Shown piece by piece: positions 1-12,608 of a DNA stretch of 64,000 bases. Below the pieces are notes generated by a model. It had not been told where the DNA came from, did no database searches, and was given only the letters and a program-made list of their open reading frames with translations. The stretch comes from Prosapia bicincta (taxonomy: Eukaryota > Arthropoda > Insecta > Hemiptera > Cercopidae). Position numbers and translations under genes: made by a program. The DNA lies in NCBI GenBank assembly GCA_036971475.1, contig JBAIZL010000001.1, positions 105,636,350 through 105,700,349 of the forward strand, in the 5' to 3' direction. Position 1 is the stretch's first letter, and every line of letters begins with the position of its first letter.

Positions 1-1754
1 ATTTAAGAAATTCAACCTTCTTTAGCAAAACACAAATTAAGATAGTCACACACGCATTATGAAAGACTATTTTATTTCTCTTATAATCTACCCTCGATCG
101 GAATAGAAAAGATAATATTTCTACACTTTACAGTTTTTTTTAAAATAAATTAATGTTATATAGGTTTTCATCCACTCTTATGACATGGGCATATCAGGCT
201 TTAGGTAGAAACATTCTACAATTTAAGAAAATCAACCTTCTTTAGCAAAACACAAATTAAGATAGTCACACACGCATTATGAAATACTATTTTATTTCTC
301 TTATAATTTACCCTCGATCGGAACAGAAAAGATAATATTTCTAACTTTACAGTTTTTTTAAAATAAATTAATGTTATATAGGTTTTCATCCACTCTTATG
401 ACTTGGGCATATCAGGCTTTAGGAGGAAAATGTCTACAATTTAAGAAATTCAACCTTCTTTAGCAAAACACAAATTAAGATAGTCACACATGCATTATGA
501 AATACTATTTTACTTCTCTTATAATCTACCCTCGATCGGAATAGAAAAGATAATATTTCTACATTTTACAGTTTTTTAAAAATAAATTAACGTTATATAG
601 GTTTCCATCCACTCTTATGACTTGTGCATATCAGGCTTTAGGAGGAAAATGTCTACAATTTAAGAAATTCAACCTTCTTTAGCAAAACACAAATTAAGAT
701 AGTCACACACGCATTATGAAAGACTATTTTATTTCTCTTATAATCTACCCTCGATCGGAATAGAAAAGATAATATTTCTACACTTTACAGTTTTTTTTAA
801 AATAAATTAATGTTATATAGGTTTTCATCCACTCTTATGACATGGGCATATCAGGCTTTAGGTAGAAAGTTTCTACAATTCAAGAAATTCAACCTTCTTT
901 AGCAAAACACAAATTAAGATAGTCACACATGCATTATGAAAGACTATTTTACTTCTCTTATAATCTACCCTCGATCGGAATAGAAAAGATAATATTTCTA
1001 CATTTTACAGTTTTTTAAAAATAAATTAACGTTATATAGGTTTCCATCCACTCTTATGACTTGGGCATATCAGGCTTTAGGAGGAAAATGTCTACAATTT
1101 AAGAAATTCAACCTTCTTTAGCAAAACACAAATTAAGATAGTCACACACGCATTATGAAATACTATTTTACTTCTCTTATAATCTACCCTCGATCGGAAT
1201 AGAAAAGATAATATTTCTACATTTTACAGTTTTTTAAAAAATAAATTAATGTTATATAGGTTTTCATCCACTCTTATGACTTGGGCATATCAGGCTTTAG
1301 GAGGAAAATGTCTACAATTTAAGAAATTCAACCTTCTTTAGCAAAACACAAATTAAGATAGTCACACACACATTATGAAATACTATTTTACTTCTCTTAT
1401 AATCTACCCTCGATCGGAATAGAAAAGTTAATATTTCTACATTTTACAGTTTTTAAAAAAATAAATTAATGTTATATAGGTTTTTATCCATTCTTATGAC
1501 TTGGGCATATCAGGCTTTAGGTGGAAAATGTCTACAATTTAAGAAATTCAACCTTCTTTAGCAAAACACAAATTAAGATTGTCATACATGCATTATGAAA
1601 TACTATTTTACTTCTCTTATAATCTACCCTCGATCGGAATAGAAAAGATAATATTTCTACATTTTACAGTTTTTTAAAAATAAATTAACGTTATATAGGT
1701 TTCCATCCACTCTTATGACTTGGGCATATCTGGCTTTAGGTGGAAAGTTTCTAC
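1..1754. repeat. 217-220 bp tandem satellite, about 8 copies
   Basis: Eight head-to-tail copies of a unit of about 217-220 bp. Each starts near AATTTAAGAAATTCAACC and carries the landmarks CCCTCGATCGG and GGGCATATCAGGCTTTAGG. Copies start near 1, 220, 438, 657, 876, 1096, 1315 and 1536. Copies 1 and 4 share private variants (an eight-T tract, then CATGGGCATAT). Copies 3, 5 and 8 share AACGTTATATAGGTTTCC. The array runs off the left edge of the window. No open reading frame is present. Confidence 0.97.
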
Positions 1755-1874
1755 AAGATTCCTTGGAAGTGTTTACATAACATGTTCCTTGGAACTACAC
1801 AAGATTCCTTTGAACTGCATAAGATTCCTTGGAAGTGTTTACATAACACGTTCCTTGGAACTACACAAGATTCT
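1755..1874. repeat. Short tandem duplication, about 66-bp period
   Basis: Two copies (from about 1755 and about 1821) of a segment starting AAGATTCCTTGGAAGTG and ending GGAACTACACAAGATTC. They abut the satellite and form a 74-codon frame with an internal peptide repeat. The frame has no other sign of coding. Confidence 0.85.
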
Positions 1875-2589
1875 TTGAAAATATATTGGAAGAGACGCAC
1901 AGCAATTAGTACCGATGGATCAAAAGCCATGACCGGTTCGAAAAGTAGCTTAACACCAAACTAAACACGTGTTGATGCTAATTGCTTGTTGAATGCATTG
2001 TTTCCTCCATCGCCAAGCTCGCTTGACCAGAACATTACCAAAGTAATACAGTGAAGCTCTCGTTGTGAAGATAAAAATAGTAAATTCTATAAAAGGTAAA
2101 GCGTTACATACACGTTGATCTACCAACATTTGTGAAGGTATATGTTCATTTCGTCAAAATTTGGTTTACCCTCTGTCTAGAAGTTAGGGGTTAACGAAAG
2201 GCGAAGTACTGACAAGCGGGGGTTTAAATTCAATCTGAACTCTTAATGTATTTAGAGCACAGCCAGGTCATGATATGTTAATTTATCTACGACCTGGGAT
2301 TTCTTTTAAAAAAGCTTTTATTTTTGACGTATTCAAGTAATTAAATTATTTTTTTCAAACACCTTCAAGGGCGTGATGGAATATCATTACTTGCAAGAAC
2401 AAAGTATATGGGTTCACGAAAAAATATACATCTGGTGATTATTTGTAAACGAAAACAACTTTGATTCATTCCATCCGACTCAATTTTTTATCAGAGAAAT
2501 GTCCACAGGGTCACATATAAACATCAAAAAAGAGGTTTATTATCAAACAACAGAAATCAAATACCTGACATGAAAGTTGTTTTATAGAA
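1875..2589. other. No recognised feature
   Basis: Mixed-composition DNA with no convincing open frame. It may hold more of the hAT-like fossil that becomes recognisable from about 2590, but I cannot show this. Confidence 0.4.
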
Positions 2590-3165
2590 TTTTGAAAAAG
2601 AATCCTGTCATTTTCTCTCGGCACATGAACTTTCAGAAAACACTAGGCAAAGGTGGATCATGAATCTTAAATGTAGCTGCAGGCGAGACAGATTCGGAAA
2701 CCAACCTAAAACAAATCTGTTGGAGTTATCTGCTGGAGCAATGTTACACTTGGAATTCTAGTCTGCCACTTTGGATACCTGTTGCTAAAACAGAAAAACA
2801 GAGTATCCACACTTAACCACTGAAGCTTTGAAGGATTTCGTTGATGACTCAAATAAAAGGGAAACAATGAAATCACCTAAATTTAAAAAAAAATATCTAA
2901 GTATCTGCGTATCAAGAACGGACCCGCGACGGTAAACATTGGTCAACAAGAAACAGGCGCAACAACCGCATTAATATTGGTGGATGTAACCTTTAAATAA
3001 TTAATTTTTTATTTACTTTATTTAATGATACGAACTATATTCATGATAGATACTATATTTTTAGCAAGAGCCGTATTATTTAGAAAGTATCTGCGACTAG
3101 CGACCCCTCTATAAAGGCTTGTCAACCCTCCTAGGGCGCCACGACCCACAGATTGAAAAACACAG
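2590..3165 (+). pseudogene. Decayed hAT transposase C-terminus and 3' end
   Basis: Broken-frame translation on the + strand gives pieces typical of the hAT (Charlie/ZBED5-like) transposase C-terminus. In order: RWIMNL near 2650, LLELSAGAMLHLEF near 2715-2760, TEYPHLTTEALKDF near 2805-2845, and finally LVNKKQAQQPH ending in TAA at 2972-2974. hAT proteins commonly end with a QAQ..H peptide right before the stop. About 190 bp later, CGACCCACAGATTGAAAAAC (from about 3142) resembles the hAT terminal inverted repeat type that begins with CAGNGGTTCTCAA and GTGGGTCGCG when read from the other end. The frame is interrupted many times, so this is a fossil. The 5' half and left terminus were not found. 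Confidence 0.55.
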
Positions 3166-6100
3166 ATATACGCTAATAAGATAAACTGGTGATATTTATC
3201 AATTAATTTCTATTACAAAAAATTATATTATAAATTTAATAAAATGTTGATGGATGATATATTTGTATTCAAATTTACGTAATAAAATTTATTCAAGAGC
3301 GTCTTCAACTTTGTAAAAACGAATTTCAAATTATTTAAATAGATTTTTTTTTAAAGTTCGTGGATTTTTAACATCTGTATACGAGTAAACTATTAACTAC
3401 ATTGTTCTTATGATAAAAATTATCTGATATAATCGGCGAAGACCGAAAATTCGAGGATATTACCTTACAATTTAATTTTCCAACAAATGACCTTCCATCA
3501 TATATTTTAATCTATGATCATTGAAATAATGTAATTAAAATATCAGAAATAGTTTTTAAAGTTTGAAACAAAACACAACGTTTATTAACTTTTATTTAAA
3601 TACGTACACTATATCAGTAAAAGCCTACTTAAAAAATAATCGGCTACTAACTTGTTTATACTTAGGCCTGACCTTAATGTTTGATTCGTATCATTTGCAG
3701 TGCCAAACTTTCCACATTAACTCATTCATTCATTTACCGACGAGAGAGCAGTTCAAGTCACGATGAACAGGTCAGGCCAGGTTACGTTTGTAAGCTAACA
3801 TTTCTTATTTTAGTAGTTTAATACTAACTATAACATGTTCTATATTTGTATGTTATAGACCTATACTGTGTTACAATTATAATGTGTGTAAAACATATCT
3901 GTATAAACTACATTGATAGGCCTAGGTCTTTATTTTTATATATTCATGTTTACAATACATTTCTATAGGTCTAAAGTTTAAAAATGTCGTTGAAATAATA
4001 AAAACTAGTGTTTTTCTTATTTATATTGTGAAAAGATAGATTGGTGTTATAAAAAATCTTTACAAAAACTGCATATAAAATAAGGTTTACTACGCGTAGG
4101 CTCTACTCTGCAAAAAGCTGTTTATTCTAAAGGCATGTCGCACCGAGACGCATAAATAGTAACATTCTGTTTAAATAGACGAAGATAGTAGTTTATTTTT
4201 ATGAATTTGTTTGTCTTATTTCAATGTTATTTTCTAGGGAGACATATTGGACTAAAATATTACAAAAAATAAGTATATGTAATATACAATTTGTCTTTCT
4301 GGAGACTTTAGATGACAATAAATTAGTAGAAATTTAAAATATACAGTTCCTAGCGTATTGTTCAAGCAAATGTTTAAAAAGGCTTGCTAAATTAATACTA
4401 AATACATGTGTGTAACAATCCACTCAATGTGAAACTTGTAATAACAAAGACAATGTAATTGAACTTAATTTAATGTAGGCTCTATAAACATCCAGAAAAT
4501 TTTAATGTTTGAACAATTTAAATAACTTCAATTAAAAATTTTAGACGGTTTTCTTTATTGTAAGGAAGGATTTAAATAAAAATTGGTTTAAATTTTTAGA
4601 TTTAACACAAAAAAAAATTTAGAATCTTTGTGAAGATTTCTCTTTATGTTTACATAGCAACTTTGAAGTTAAAAAAACCTAGATTATCCTAAAGTAGAAA
4701 AGTAAATAATAATAGGTGAAGTTAACAGTAGAAAAATAATAGACAAATAATTGAAAAATAAAAATATTAAGTAGGAAAACGACTTAGGAGTCTCAACTGC
4801 AAAAGAATGTTGATAATAAATCATAAACTATGTTCAAATTTATAACACATTCGGTAAAATAGTTTCAAAATCACCCTTCATTTATGCATCTGAGTATGTT
4901 ACTACCATAAATTCAAACAAAAAAAATATATATACTAAAAAAGAAAGCAAATTTTAACTGTCTCGGAATCGATTCTTGAATGACATAATCGAAATATGAA
5001 TAGACCCCTACACTAAAAAAAAAAAATTAAATAAATAAAATTAAAAACCTACTAAATAAAACCGTAAATTTTAAAAAGCTATGCAAATAAGCAATTTTCA
5101 AAGGTTTTAATCACAGGAATTTTAGATTGTATTTTTCATAATTTATGATATATCTTTTTCATTCACTGTGTAAAATCGGTAACAAAAGTTTACGTTAGTT
5201 CGTATTAAATAATGCGTAGAAATAAATCAGCGGTACTTTTAGGTATTACATTTCTTTCCATCCCTATCCTCATGTGTTTTCAAGAAATAAACAATTTGTA
5301 CAGTCTGTAGTACGGACACATGTTTACTTCATTTGATATCCAAAGGAGGAACAGGTTGAGGTTTTGAACTTTCTATTTACATATGTGACATTTCGAAGTT
5401 AACTGACTTTTCTAAGCGTCCCTAAGTGTTATTCTTTAAAAGTTAAGATCTAAACACACAATCAGAAGAAATGCCATATTTGCTGGTAGCATTTTCTAAT
5501 TTCCACTAAATGAAACAAAGTCTCTTAGTTAACAACACAACACTTAATTTTATATAAGTTTGACTATTTTAAATACTATTTTCATAATACGTGTATAAAC
5601 TGTTTATAAACACCATTTATGGGCAGTTATTTAAAAAGACAACTATCACACAAACGTCAGAGTCTCAATCATAATTTAATTTAGTAAATAAGAAAATTCA
5701 CTCTTATTTTTTAATCTGATGTCGGGACAGATTTGAAATGTTTTTCGTTGTGGGATTAGAATATGTTTCTAAAAATTTGTAAGACCTATTGTATGAAGTA
5801 AATGTTTATTTAGAAGGAAGCGTTGACAAGACTGTAATCTTAGACCATAGGAAACCATATAATTTCGAGAAGGATGTGCAGACGGATGTGTCATAAACTA
5901 AACAGGAAATGAACAGTTTGAAGAAGAACCCAGAGAAGATCTGATGAAGATTGCAATGAAACAGTAATTACTTACTCAAGACAATAGGAAAAACCAAGGA
6001 CCAGTAGTGTATGCTAATGCTAGTGGCGAACCGGTTCTGCGAGTTTGCAAGTTCAATGTCAGTCTAAAAGTGTGTCAGTAGGTTTAAAGCAAAGAATGCG

Positions 6101-6290
6101 GCGGAGTAGAGTGGTCAAAGTGACGAATTTCGTTCAAGAAATCAAAAGTCGATTCCGGAAATTAATTATATCTTTCTTTATTATAAATAAACGCCATAGA
6201 GACCACCTAAGCTTTTGTTAATGTGAAAAAACTAATTTATATCTAATAACCTGGTTAATTCTAAATTAAGAGGAGGTTTCACAGAAATAG
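3166..6290. other. AT-rich intergenic DNA, nothing recognised
   Basis: About 3.1 kb of strongly AT-rich sequence with short homopolymers and no open frame with coding character. I see no tandem repeat, terminal repeat or RNA gene. Confidence 0.6.
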
Positions 6291-6990
6291 ACAATTTTTT
6301 ATAAAGTCAATTCTACTGAGGTCAACAACGAAAAACTTTATTTTAGTTTCATTTTATTTCATAGTTACAAGTAATATAAATATGTATATACATATGACAG
6401 AATAACAATATTAAGTGATAAAATAAAAGCGAAGTGGCAAAATAGAAAGCGAATTTCCTTGCAATTTTCCATTTTCCTTCCTATATATGGTGTTTGTCTA
6501 TTAGGCTATATCTTTTTGTTACTATTTATTCGCTTGCGTTGTGTTGTGGTTACTTTTCGCAATGCCTTTTTGTGGAGCAGTTTGTTAATTTTTGTTTTTT
6601 TGTGAATATCGTTAATGCAGTTGGTTTGTTTATTTTATTGTTTCCATTCATTTCTACCCCCGGGGCATTATTTATGATACTGTGTGGTAACCATGGCAAC
6701 TATTTAGGGATGCACAACGGAGATTTCGACCAGTACAACCAGTTGGGGGCAACAAAATCATATACATCTCTGAAAAATATATTTCTAGCTGTGGGGAAGT
6801 TGGCTCAGTGCCAATGTGGTGGATTTTAAACATGACTCTTTAATATTAAATTTTAAATAATGAATAAATATTTGAAAAACTGTAATAACTGTCTTTTTCA
6901 TCTGTTAAAGGTTTAAACAAATGTATGTAAACTTCAGTGGATGAATAAAAAAGTATTTTATTAACGATTGAAAGTTTGTACACGATATGT
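6290..6990. repeat. Dispersed repeat copy 1 (partner at 34.2-34.6 kb)
   Basis: Two blocks match the region 34210-34620 in the same order. The first (about 6300-6380) has AAAGTCAATTC, then TTTATTTTAGTT. The second (about 6845-6975) has AATGAATA, then GGATGAATAAAAAAGTATTT and a CGATTGAAA block. The DNA between the blocks differs, so one copy has an insertion or replacement. A 111-codon open frame inside the insertion has only a TTG start and is not called as a gene. Confidence 0.5.
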
Positions 6991-7691
6991 GTAAGGAGAG
7001 TGTGAACGTATAGAAGAAATCGAACAATTATTTTGAAATTACCAGTCTAATAACAAATTTCAAATCATTATCACATTGTTATTATAAGATATTTAAAAAT
7101 TTCATTCATTCCAATAAAGAACATTAAAAATTAGCTTATAACAAACATAGTTTTCATATAAAGCGAGTTGGTAGTAAACTAAGACATGTATATAAATATG
7201 CATTTAAAAGTGCAATATACAATGTGCGTTAAAGAATTCGATGTACGCTACTGTGTTTGACGACAACGTATTTGAGTTATAAATTTAGAATGAGTTCCTA
7301 AGTATTCTAAATATCCATTAACGTCTTTTAAATTCAATATATTTTGTACTAACAAAAATGTAAATTTAAATTTTGCTTTTAAGGGTGTATTTGATAGGTT
7401 TGTCAGCTGAGTTTCTCAACAAATGCTGTAATGTACAGCTACATAGGTGTAACGTTCACCGAACCTCAGACTGAACGTAAATGCACTCTTTACATTTAGA
7501 ATACACATTCAACGGAAAGAAATTTAATTCATTCAGTTTTTATACTTAAATTCAACTTTAAGGGTTATAATGGCGTAAAATGGTTATTAGTTTTAAAAAT
7601 TTAGTCTTAGGGATTAGGAATATTTGAAGAGTTACTTTGAGAATATCAACCTTTCTTTGAATTAAAAACCTTTTTATTTTAAATTAAAAGT
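6991..7691. other. No recognised feature
   Basis: AT-rich sequence without a supported gene or repeat. Confidence 0.5.
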
Positions 7692-7932
7692 TATAAGAAA
7701 GAAAACTCGCCCCTTCACAGTAAAGTTTTCCCCATCGAAGACAATAACGCGGTTTTTAATATCGCCGAAGTAGACAAAAGAAAGGTGCGCTAAATCTGCG
7801 TCCTTGACAGTTTGCATCCTCGGCACTTGAGAGTTGGGATTTATGGGAACCATGCATCACAAGGTATTAGAGGTTAGGTTTAGCCGGATTGATGTTAGGC
7901 ATCGGACACTCCATTATCTACATCTTTCCTTC
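7692..7932 (-). repeat. 241-bp segment, inverted copy of 62919-63159
   Basis: The reverse complement matches 62919-63159 over 241 bp with only about six mismatches. On the minus strand it contains an ATG-started frame with the same peptide as the partner (includes DADLAHLSFVYFGDIK and VIVFDGENFTVKGR), ending soon after the homology stops. Most differences between copies change an amino acid. Base composition is richer in GC than the flanks. I do not recognise the peptide. No terminal repeats or target duplications were seen at the edges. Confidence 0.9.
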
Positions 7933-9062
7933 TTTAAAGCGTATATCAGAGGAAATGGTTTTCGGTCGACGTTGTATTTAACGATTTTGATATTTCGCTG
8001 GGTTCCAGTTAAACGTAGAAGATGAAGTTGGAACTTAGAAGTCACTTTGAAGATTTGTTCGCTGGGATATAATGAATATTGTCTGTTATTTATAAATCGA
8101 TAGACATACATTTGGTCAACTACGAAAGAAAAAAGGCAGGATAATTTTCTAGGAGGAGATTTTGTGTAAAATAACTGAAAAAGGAAAATAGAGTATACTT
8201 GAGAATACGTATGAAAATATTTTGTGAATTAATTTTTCTGAAATGAATAGTAACAATATAATTAAAAAAGAAAACAGATCTTATCTTAATAGCTATAACC
8301 CTTTTTTTATCATCTGAATTATATTTGTCATGAACCGTAAATAGAACATTTAAATTTTATTGGTGCAGTAATTTGTATTTTCTATAAGTGGTTTAAAGTT
8401 TCAATTTGATTTTTCTAACGAATAAAATATAAATAATTATAATCATTTACTGAAAGATATTATTTTCAAAACTATTTTGTAAATTTATTTTTTTGATTGT
8501 TCTTATCATAGATAGAAATAATTAATTGTTACAAGGATTTATGTACATGTTCAGATTAGCCTTTTTTAAAATTCCGATCAAAATATTATACGAACGAATA
8601 AAAATATTTTCTTGACATATTTGGCTACAATATATAAAACCCTAAACTAAACACAATACTGCAACGACACAAAACTAAGTAATTAAAACGATATAATCTT
8701 TCAGCATATGGTGTCCTTAAGCAAGTAAATGTTTGTTAAAGATACAGGTGACAAGAAATATGATGATATCAAGAAAGCACAATCTTTTGAGCTGATTATT
8801 ATTAGCATATTAAAAATAAGCACGGAGAGATAGAAAGAATAAAGGCCTCATTTTAAAAATTAGCCAGTGGGATTGGGCTTCAGAAGTGAATACTTCTTTT
8901 GAATAGTGTACGTAATAGAGGTTTTTATTATAATTTATTTAATATAGTAAATAATAAATAAATAGTTAATAGAAAACAATTATTAGATATGGAAAAACTA
9001 ATTGAATAAAAGTTTTATTTAACGAGTTTAATTGAAATAGGTTTTTAATATTGAAATAAAAA
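7933..9062. other. AT-rich DNA, nothing recognised
   Basis: No supported gene. The last 150 bp are very AT-rich and lead into the satellite array. Confidence 0.5.
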
Positions 9063-10293
9063 TATATAGCCCATTATCATTATATTGAATTAATTTTAAA
9101 GTAAGATTTATTGAAATAAAAATAAATTAATAAATTTAATAACTGATATAAGTATTAAATAACATTAACTAAATAATGTAGAATAAATTAAGTAACATAA
9201 CATATGTTGAAACAGCTGTTCGACAACATAACCTACAACATAGTATCAGCTGTTGTATGAAATTATATAGCCCTATTATCATTATATTGAATTAATTATA
9301 AAGTAAGGTTTATTGAAATAAAAATAAATTAATAAATTTAATAACTGATGTAAGTATTAAATAACATTAACTAAATAATGTAGAATAAATTAAGTAACAT
9401 AACATATGTTGAAACAGCTGTTCGACAACACAACCTACAACATAGTATCAGCTGTTAATATGAAATTATATAGCCCTATTATCATTATATTGAATTAATT
9501 ATAAAGTAAGATTTATTGAAATAAAAATAAATTAATAAATTTAATAACTGATATAAGTATTAAATAACATTAACTAAATAATGTAGAATAAATTAAGTAA
9601 CATAACATATGTTGAAACAGCTGTTCGACAACATAACCTACAACATAGTATCAGCTGTTGTATGAAATTATATAGCCCTATTATCATTATATTGAATTAA
9701 TTATAAAGTAAGGTTTATTGAAATAAAAATAAATTAATAAATTTAATAACTGATGTAAGTATTAAATAACATTAACTAAATAATGTAGAATAAATTAAGT
9801 AACATAACATATGTTGAAACAGTTGTTCGACAACATAACCTACAACATAGTATCAGCTGTTGTATGAAATTATATAGACCTATTATCATTATATTGAATT
9901 AATTATAAAGTAAGATTTATTGAAATAAAAATAAATTAATAAATTTAATAACTGATATAAGTATTAAATAACATTAACTAAATAATGTAGAATAAATGAA
10001 GTAACATAACATATGTTGAAACAGCTGTTCGACAACATAACCTACAACATAGTATCAGCTGTTGTATGAAATTATATAGCCCTATTATCATTATATTGAA
10101 TTAATTATAAAGTAAGATTTATTGAAATAAATATAAATTAATAAATTTAATAACTGATATAAGTATTAAATAGCATTAACTAAATAATGTAGAATAAATT
10201 AAGTAACATAACATATGTTGAAACAGATGTTCGACAACATAACCTACAACATAGCATCAGCTGTTGTATGAAATTATATAGCCCTATTATCAC
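9063..10293. repeat. 203-bp tandem satellite, about 6 copies
   Basis: Six head-to-tail copies with a period of about 203 bp. Each contains ACATATGTTGAAACAGCTG (near 9211, 9413, 9616 and onward at the same spacing), then AACATAACCTACAACATAG and ATCAGCTGTT. CAGCTGTT occurs on both sides of the unit as a small inverted repeat. A single diverged relative of about 75 bp sits at 34370-34445, inside the dispersed repeat also seen at 6.3-7.0 kb, so the satellite may be an amplified piece of that family. Confidence 0.97.
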
Positions 10294-11189
10294 CTAATTT
10301 AAGTTAAAATATGAAGAACGTGTGAGAAGCGTGACAGTAAGCCGAAGATGTTTTTCTTTGCAATACAGTCAGGCCTGCCAAAAGAAATAATCTTTTCAAA
10401 AACAACTCCAGGGTAACTACGTTCATCTGGTTAACATATAAACTACACCCCTATTACTCTTTAATGTGATGTCATCATCAACTTAGAGTCATGTTGAGTA
10501 ACTCATTCCAAATAGTAAGGAAGGAACCCTATATAAAGCAACCCAGCCCCTTTTCACTTTCTGTTAGTGAATTGGTATTTATATTCTTACAAATGCTTAA
10601 AAAAAAAAAAAAAAAAAAACAGTTAATGTCTAGAGTTTAATTATTGTTAACATATTTATTTTCTACATCAAATGTTATTTATATTGTTTTAGATTTATTG
10701 CTACGTTGTTTTTTATTTATTGTTTTGTTATTTATTGTTAAGTTTTTCTTTATTGTTACTTATTGTTGCATATTTATTTTTAAATTATTACTGTTATGTT
10801 TTGTAAATTTTGTTTTGTTTTATTTATTTAATTTAATTATATTTTGTTTTATGTAACTATTTTGGTATTACATTTGGTGTTGTTTTGCGATGATAACACC
10901 ACTTGGTTTTTCACCAGGAAAAGAAAATTAGAAAAAAAACTCTTTTGAATGAGAAATAATTTATCGATCCTTTTAACAGAGCAACATAATATTGTTTTTA
11001 TTCTTTTATGTCCAAAGTTGCTTCCTAATACATCTGAAATACCTTTAAACTCAAGTTGAATAATATATAAATTTATTTATATAAAAAAAACAGATATAGA
11101 TTCTATAACCTGCTGATATAGTTTTTTTCAGTATGGTACTTTATGTTTACTGGATGCAATTTAATATTAAATATATGTATATCTTACAG
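10294..11189. other. Non-coding DNA upstream of the first recognised exon
   Basis: Contains a run of about 22 A at 10599-10619 and a T-rich stretch (10640-10860) whose 70-codon frame is low complexity. No coding exon recognised. Confidence 0.5.
10528..10562 (+). promoter_or_regulatory. Possible TATA-type core promoter
   Basis: CCTATATAAAGC at 10528-10539 is followed about 25 bp later by TTTCACTTTC, loosely like an arthropod initiator. It lies about 650 bp upstream of the first recognised peroxidase exon. Chance matches are common in AT-rich DNA, so this is only suggestive. Confidence 0.2.
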
Positions 11190-11294
11190 GTTGGCTTTAC
11201 GTTGGTGTCTACTTTGTGCTTATGTAATTAGAGACAGTGAAGGAAGCAATCAGTTTGCATGTGCCCTCACCTTAGAAGCTTCAAACCGAATAGA
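11190..11294 (+). CDS. Internal exon of animal haem peroxidase gene (N-terminal region)
   Basis: A 105-bp open exon between a 3' splice site (TATATCTTACAG ending at 11189) and a 5' splice site (GTAAGTAT from 11295). It starts with the last base of a split codon, encodes 34 residues (begins LALRWCLLCAYVIRDSEG, ends EASNRI) and leaves two bases. Those two bases join in frame to the exon at 37315 to make an Asp codon. The first residues are hydrophobic and could be part of a signal or anchor segment. On its own the exon has no family motif. The support is splice-site quality, codon-like composition and the exact phase match to the next exon. No ATG is present, so at least one upstream exon is missing from my call. 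Confidence 0.5.
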
Positions 11295-11872
11295 GTAAGT
11301 ATAAAGGTTTAAATTTTACTAATAACTTAAGTACAAAATTATAGAAAAAGATTGGTCTCAAGTCTTTTTTATATGACAAGCAAAAACTCTCTCTTGAACT
11401 CACTTGAAGTACTTTGAAAAAAGTACATTGTTCTTCTAAGTTTATAAAAGTTGTATTAAAAATAGATTTAATAAGTGACAGTGATACTAAATTTTTTATT
11501 ATGTAAAACCGTAGGTCAGAAAGGTGGGGGAAATGATATAATAATATTGAAGAGTAGGGTAACCAGCCAATAAAACGTGGGCATAAAATTAGCAATTATC
11601 AATAACAGCACAAATTTCCAACTTTGGTTTGTAATTGTTTAAATTTAATAATATAGTCAATACCATAATACAAGATAGTAGGCAAATAATAAGTAATTAA
11701 CAACGTTATATAGGTTAGGTACATACCACATATTTTGATGACCAAATCATTACCATCAGAGGGTATAACAGTAAAGAAGATATAAAAATAATCTACTGTG
11801 TTGTAAAAGCTTTTGTTGGAACTTGTGCGTCTGGGAAAAAATGTATATTTGTAAATTCAATTTATAAATAGA

Positions 11873-11873
<1 letters not shown>
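11295..11873. other. Start of a 26-kb intron
   Basis: Intronic if the exon calls are right. A 104-codon open frame on the minus strand (11281-11595) has no recognisable content and overlaps the exon, so it is not called. Confidence 0.45.

Positions 11874-11915
<42 letters not shown>
11874..11915. repeat. (TA)n microsatellite
   Basis: About 20 TA units directly before the inverted-repeat element at 11922. Confidence 0.95.
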
Positions 11916-11920
<5 letters not shown>

Positions 11921-11921
11921 G

Positions 11922-12127
11922 ATGATGAATATTCAATATCTGGAGTACATCCGTTCATTCTGTAGTGCATGAATTTGCAGTTCTGACGTTATCTGCGCTC
12001 TTCACTCGCTCAACTATTGTTGGGTTCACCTCGTCAATACTGGATGAGATTCTAGCGAAACGTCGGAACTGCGAATTCATGCACTACAGAATGAACGGAT
12101 GTACTCCAGATATTGACTATTCATCAT
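11922..12127. repeat. Inverted-repeat element, family E (hairpin)
   Basis: Arms of about 66 bp (11922-11988 and 12061-12127) pair almost perfectly. They contain CTGGAGTACATCCGTTCATT and its complement. Between them lies CTGGATGAG, then GCGAAACGTCGG. The element is bordered by TA tracts. The same arms recur in the array at 43.4-44.2 kb. Confidence 0.9.
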
Positions 12128-12159
12128 ATTTTTCCATCCGTGAAGGGATGCATATCAGC

Positions 12160-12214
<55 letters not shown>

Positions 12215-12234
12215 AGTGTGTGTGTGTGTGTGTG
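12160..12234. repeat. (TA)n/(TG)n microsatellite
   Basis: A TA tract passing into about nine TG units. Confidence 0.95.
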
Positions 12235-12400
12235 TCACACGCCCAACTACTAAAAGAATACCGAAGTCTTCTAAAGTTCGACTGGTTTTTCGCCAGGGAA
12301 AAATTCTAAAGCTTGAAAGTGAGAGCTCTATAATTATTAGGCTCTCTCGAAAGTCGACTTGCAAATATATCAAGTAAGATTCTTGTATATATATACTATA
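12235..12400. repeat. Fragment shared with 35.4 kb
   Basis: Ends in GAAAGTCGACTTGCAAATAT, nearly the same as the sequence at about 35480-35500. Both are followed by TA tracts. A phrase like GGTTTTTCGCCAGGGAAAA also has a weak relative near 10900. Likely a small repeat family of unknown class. Confidence 0.35.
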
Positions 12401-12438
12401 TATATATATATATATATACACTAAATTTTTATATAATT

Positions 12439-12489
<51 letters not shown>

Positions 12490-12543
12490 TTTTTCTTTTT
12501 TTATATCCAAGCTTGTTTTTACAAACTAAAGAACATACATTTT

Positions 12544-12605
<62 letters not shown>
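12398..12605. repeat. Cluster of three (TA)n tracts
   Basis: TA tracts near 12398-12420, 12445-12483 and 12551-12605, separated by short unique DNA. Confidence 0.95.

Positions 12606-12608
<3 letters not shown>

Noticed and set aside
6494..6829. 111-codon open frame with hydrophobic N-terminus
   Set aside because: It starts at TTG, has no recognisable domain and lies in the variable middle of a dispersed repeat. No splice or codon evidence.
10644..10856. 70-codon frame rich in Leu, Phe and Ile
   Set aside because: T-rich low-complexity DNA produces this composition by itself.
12030..12070. Complete hammerhead in family E (CTGGATGAG and GCGAAACGTC)
   Set aside because: The core has an extra G and the sequence between the two blocks cannot form a proper helix II, so I do not call a ribozyme here.
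11965..12309. 114-codon frame starting MHEFAVLTLSALFT
   Set aside because: It runs through a palindromic repeat and TA/TG tracts. The peptide reflects the repeat, not a gene.
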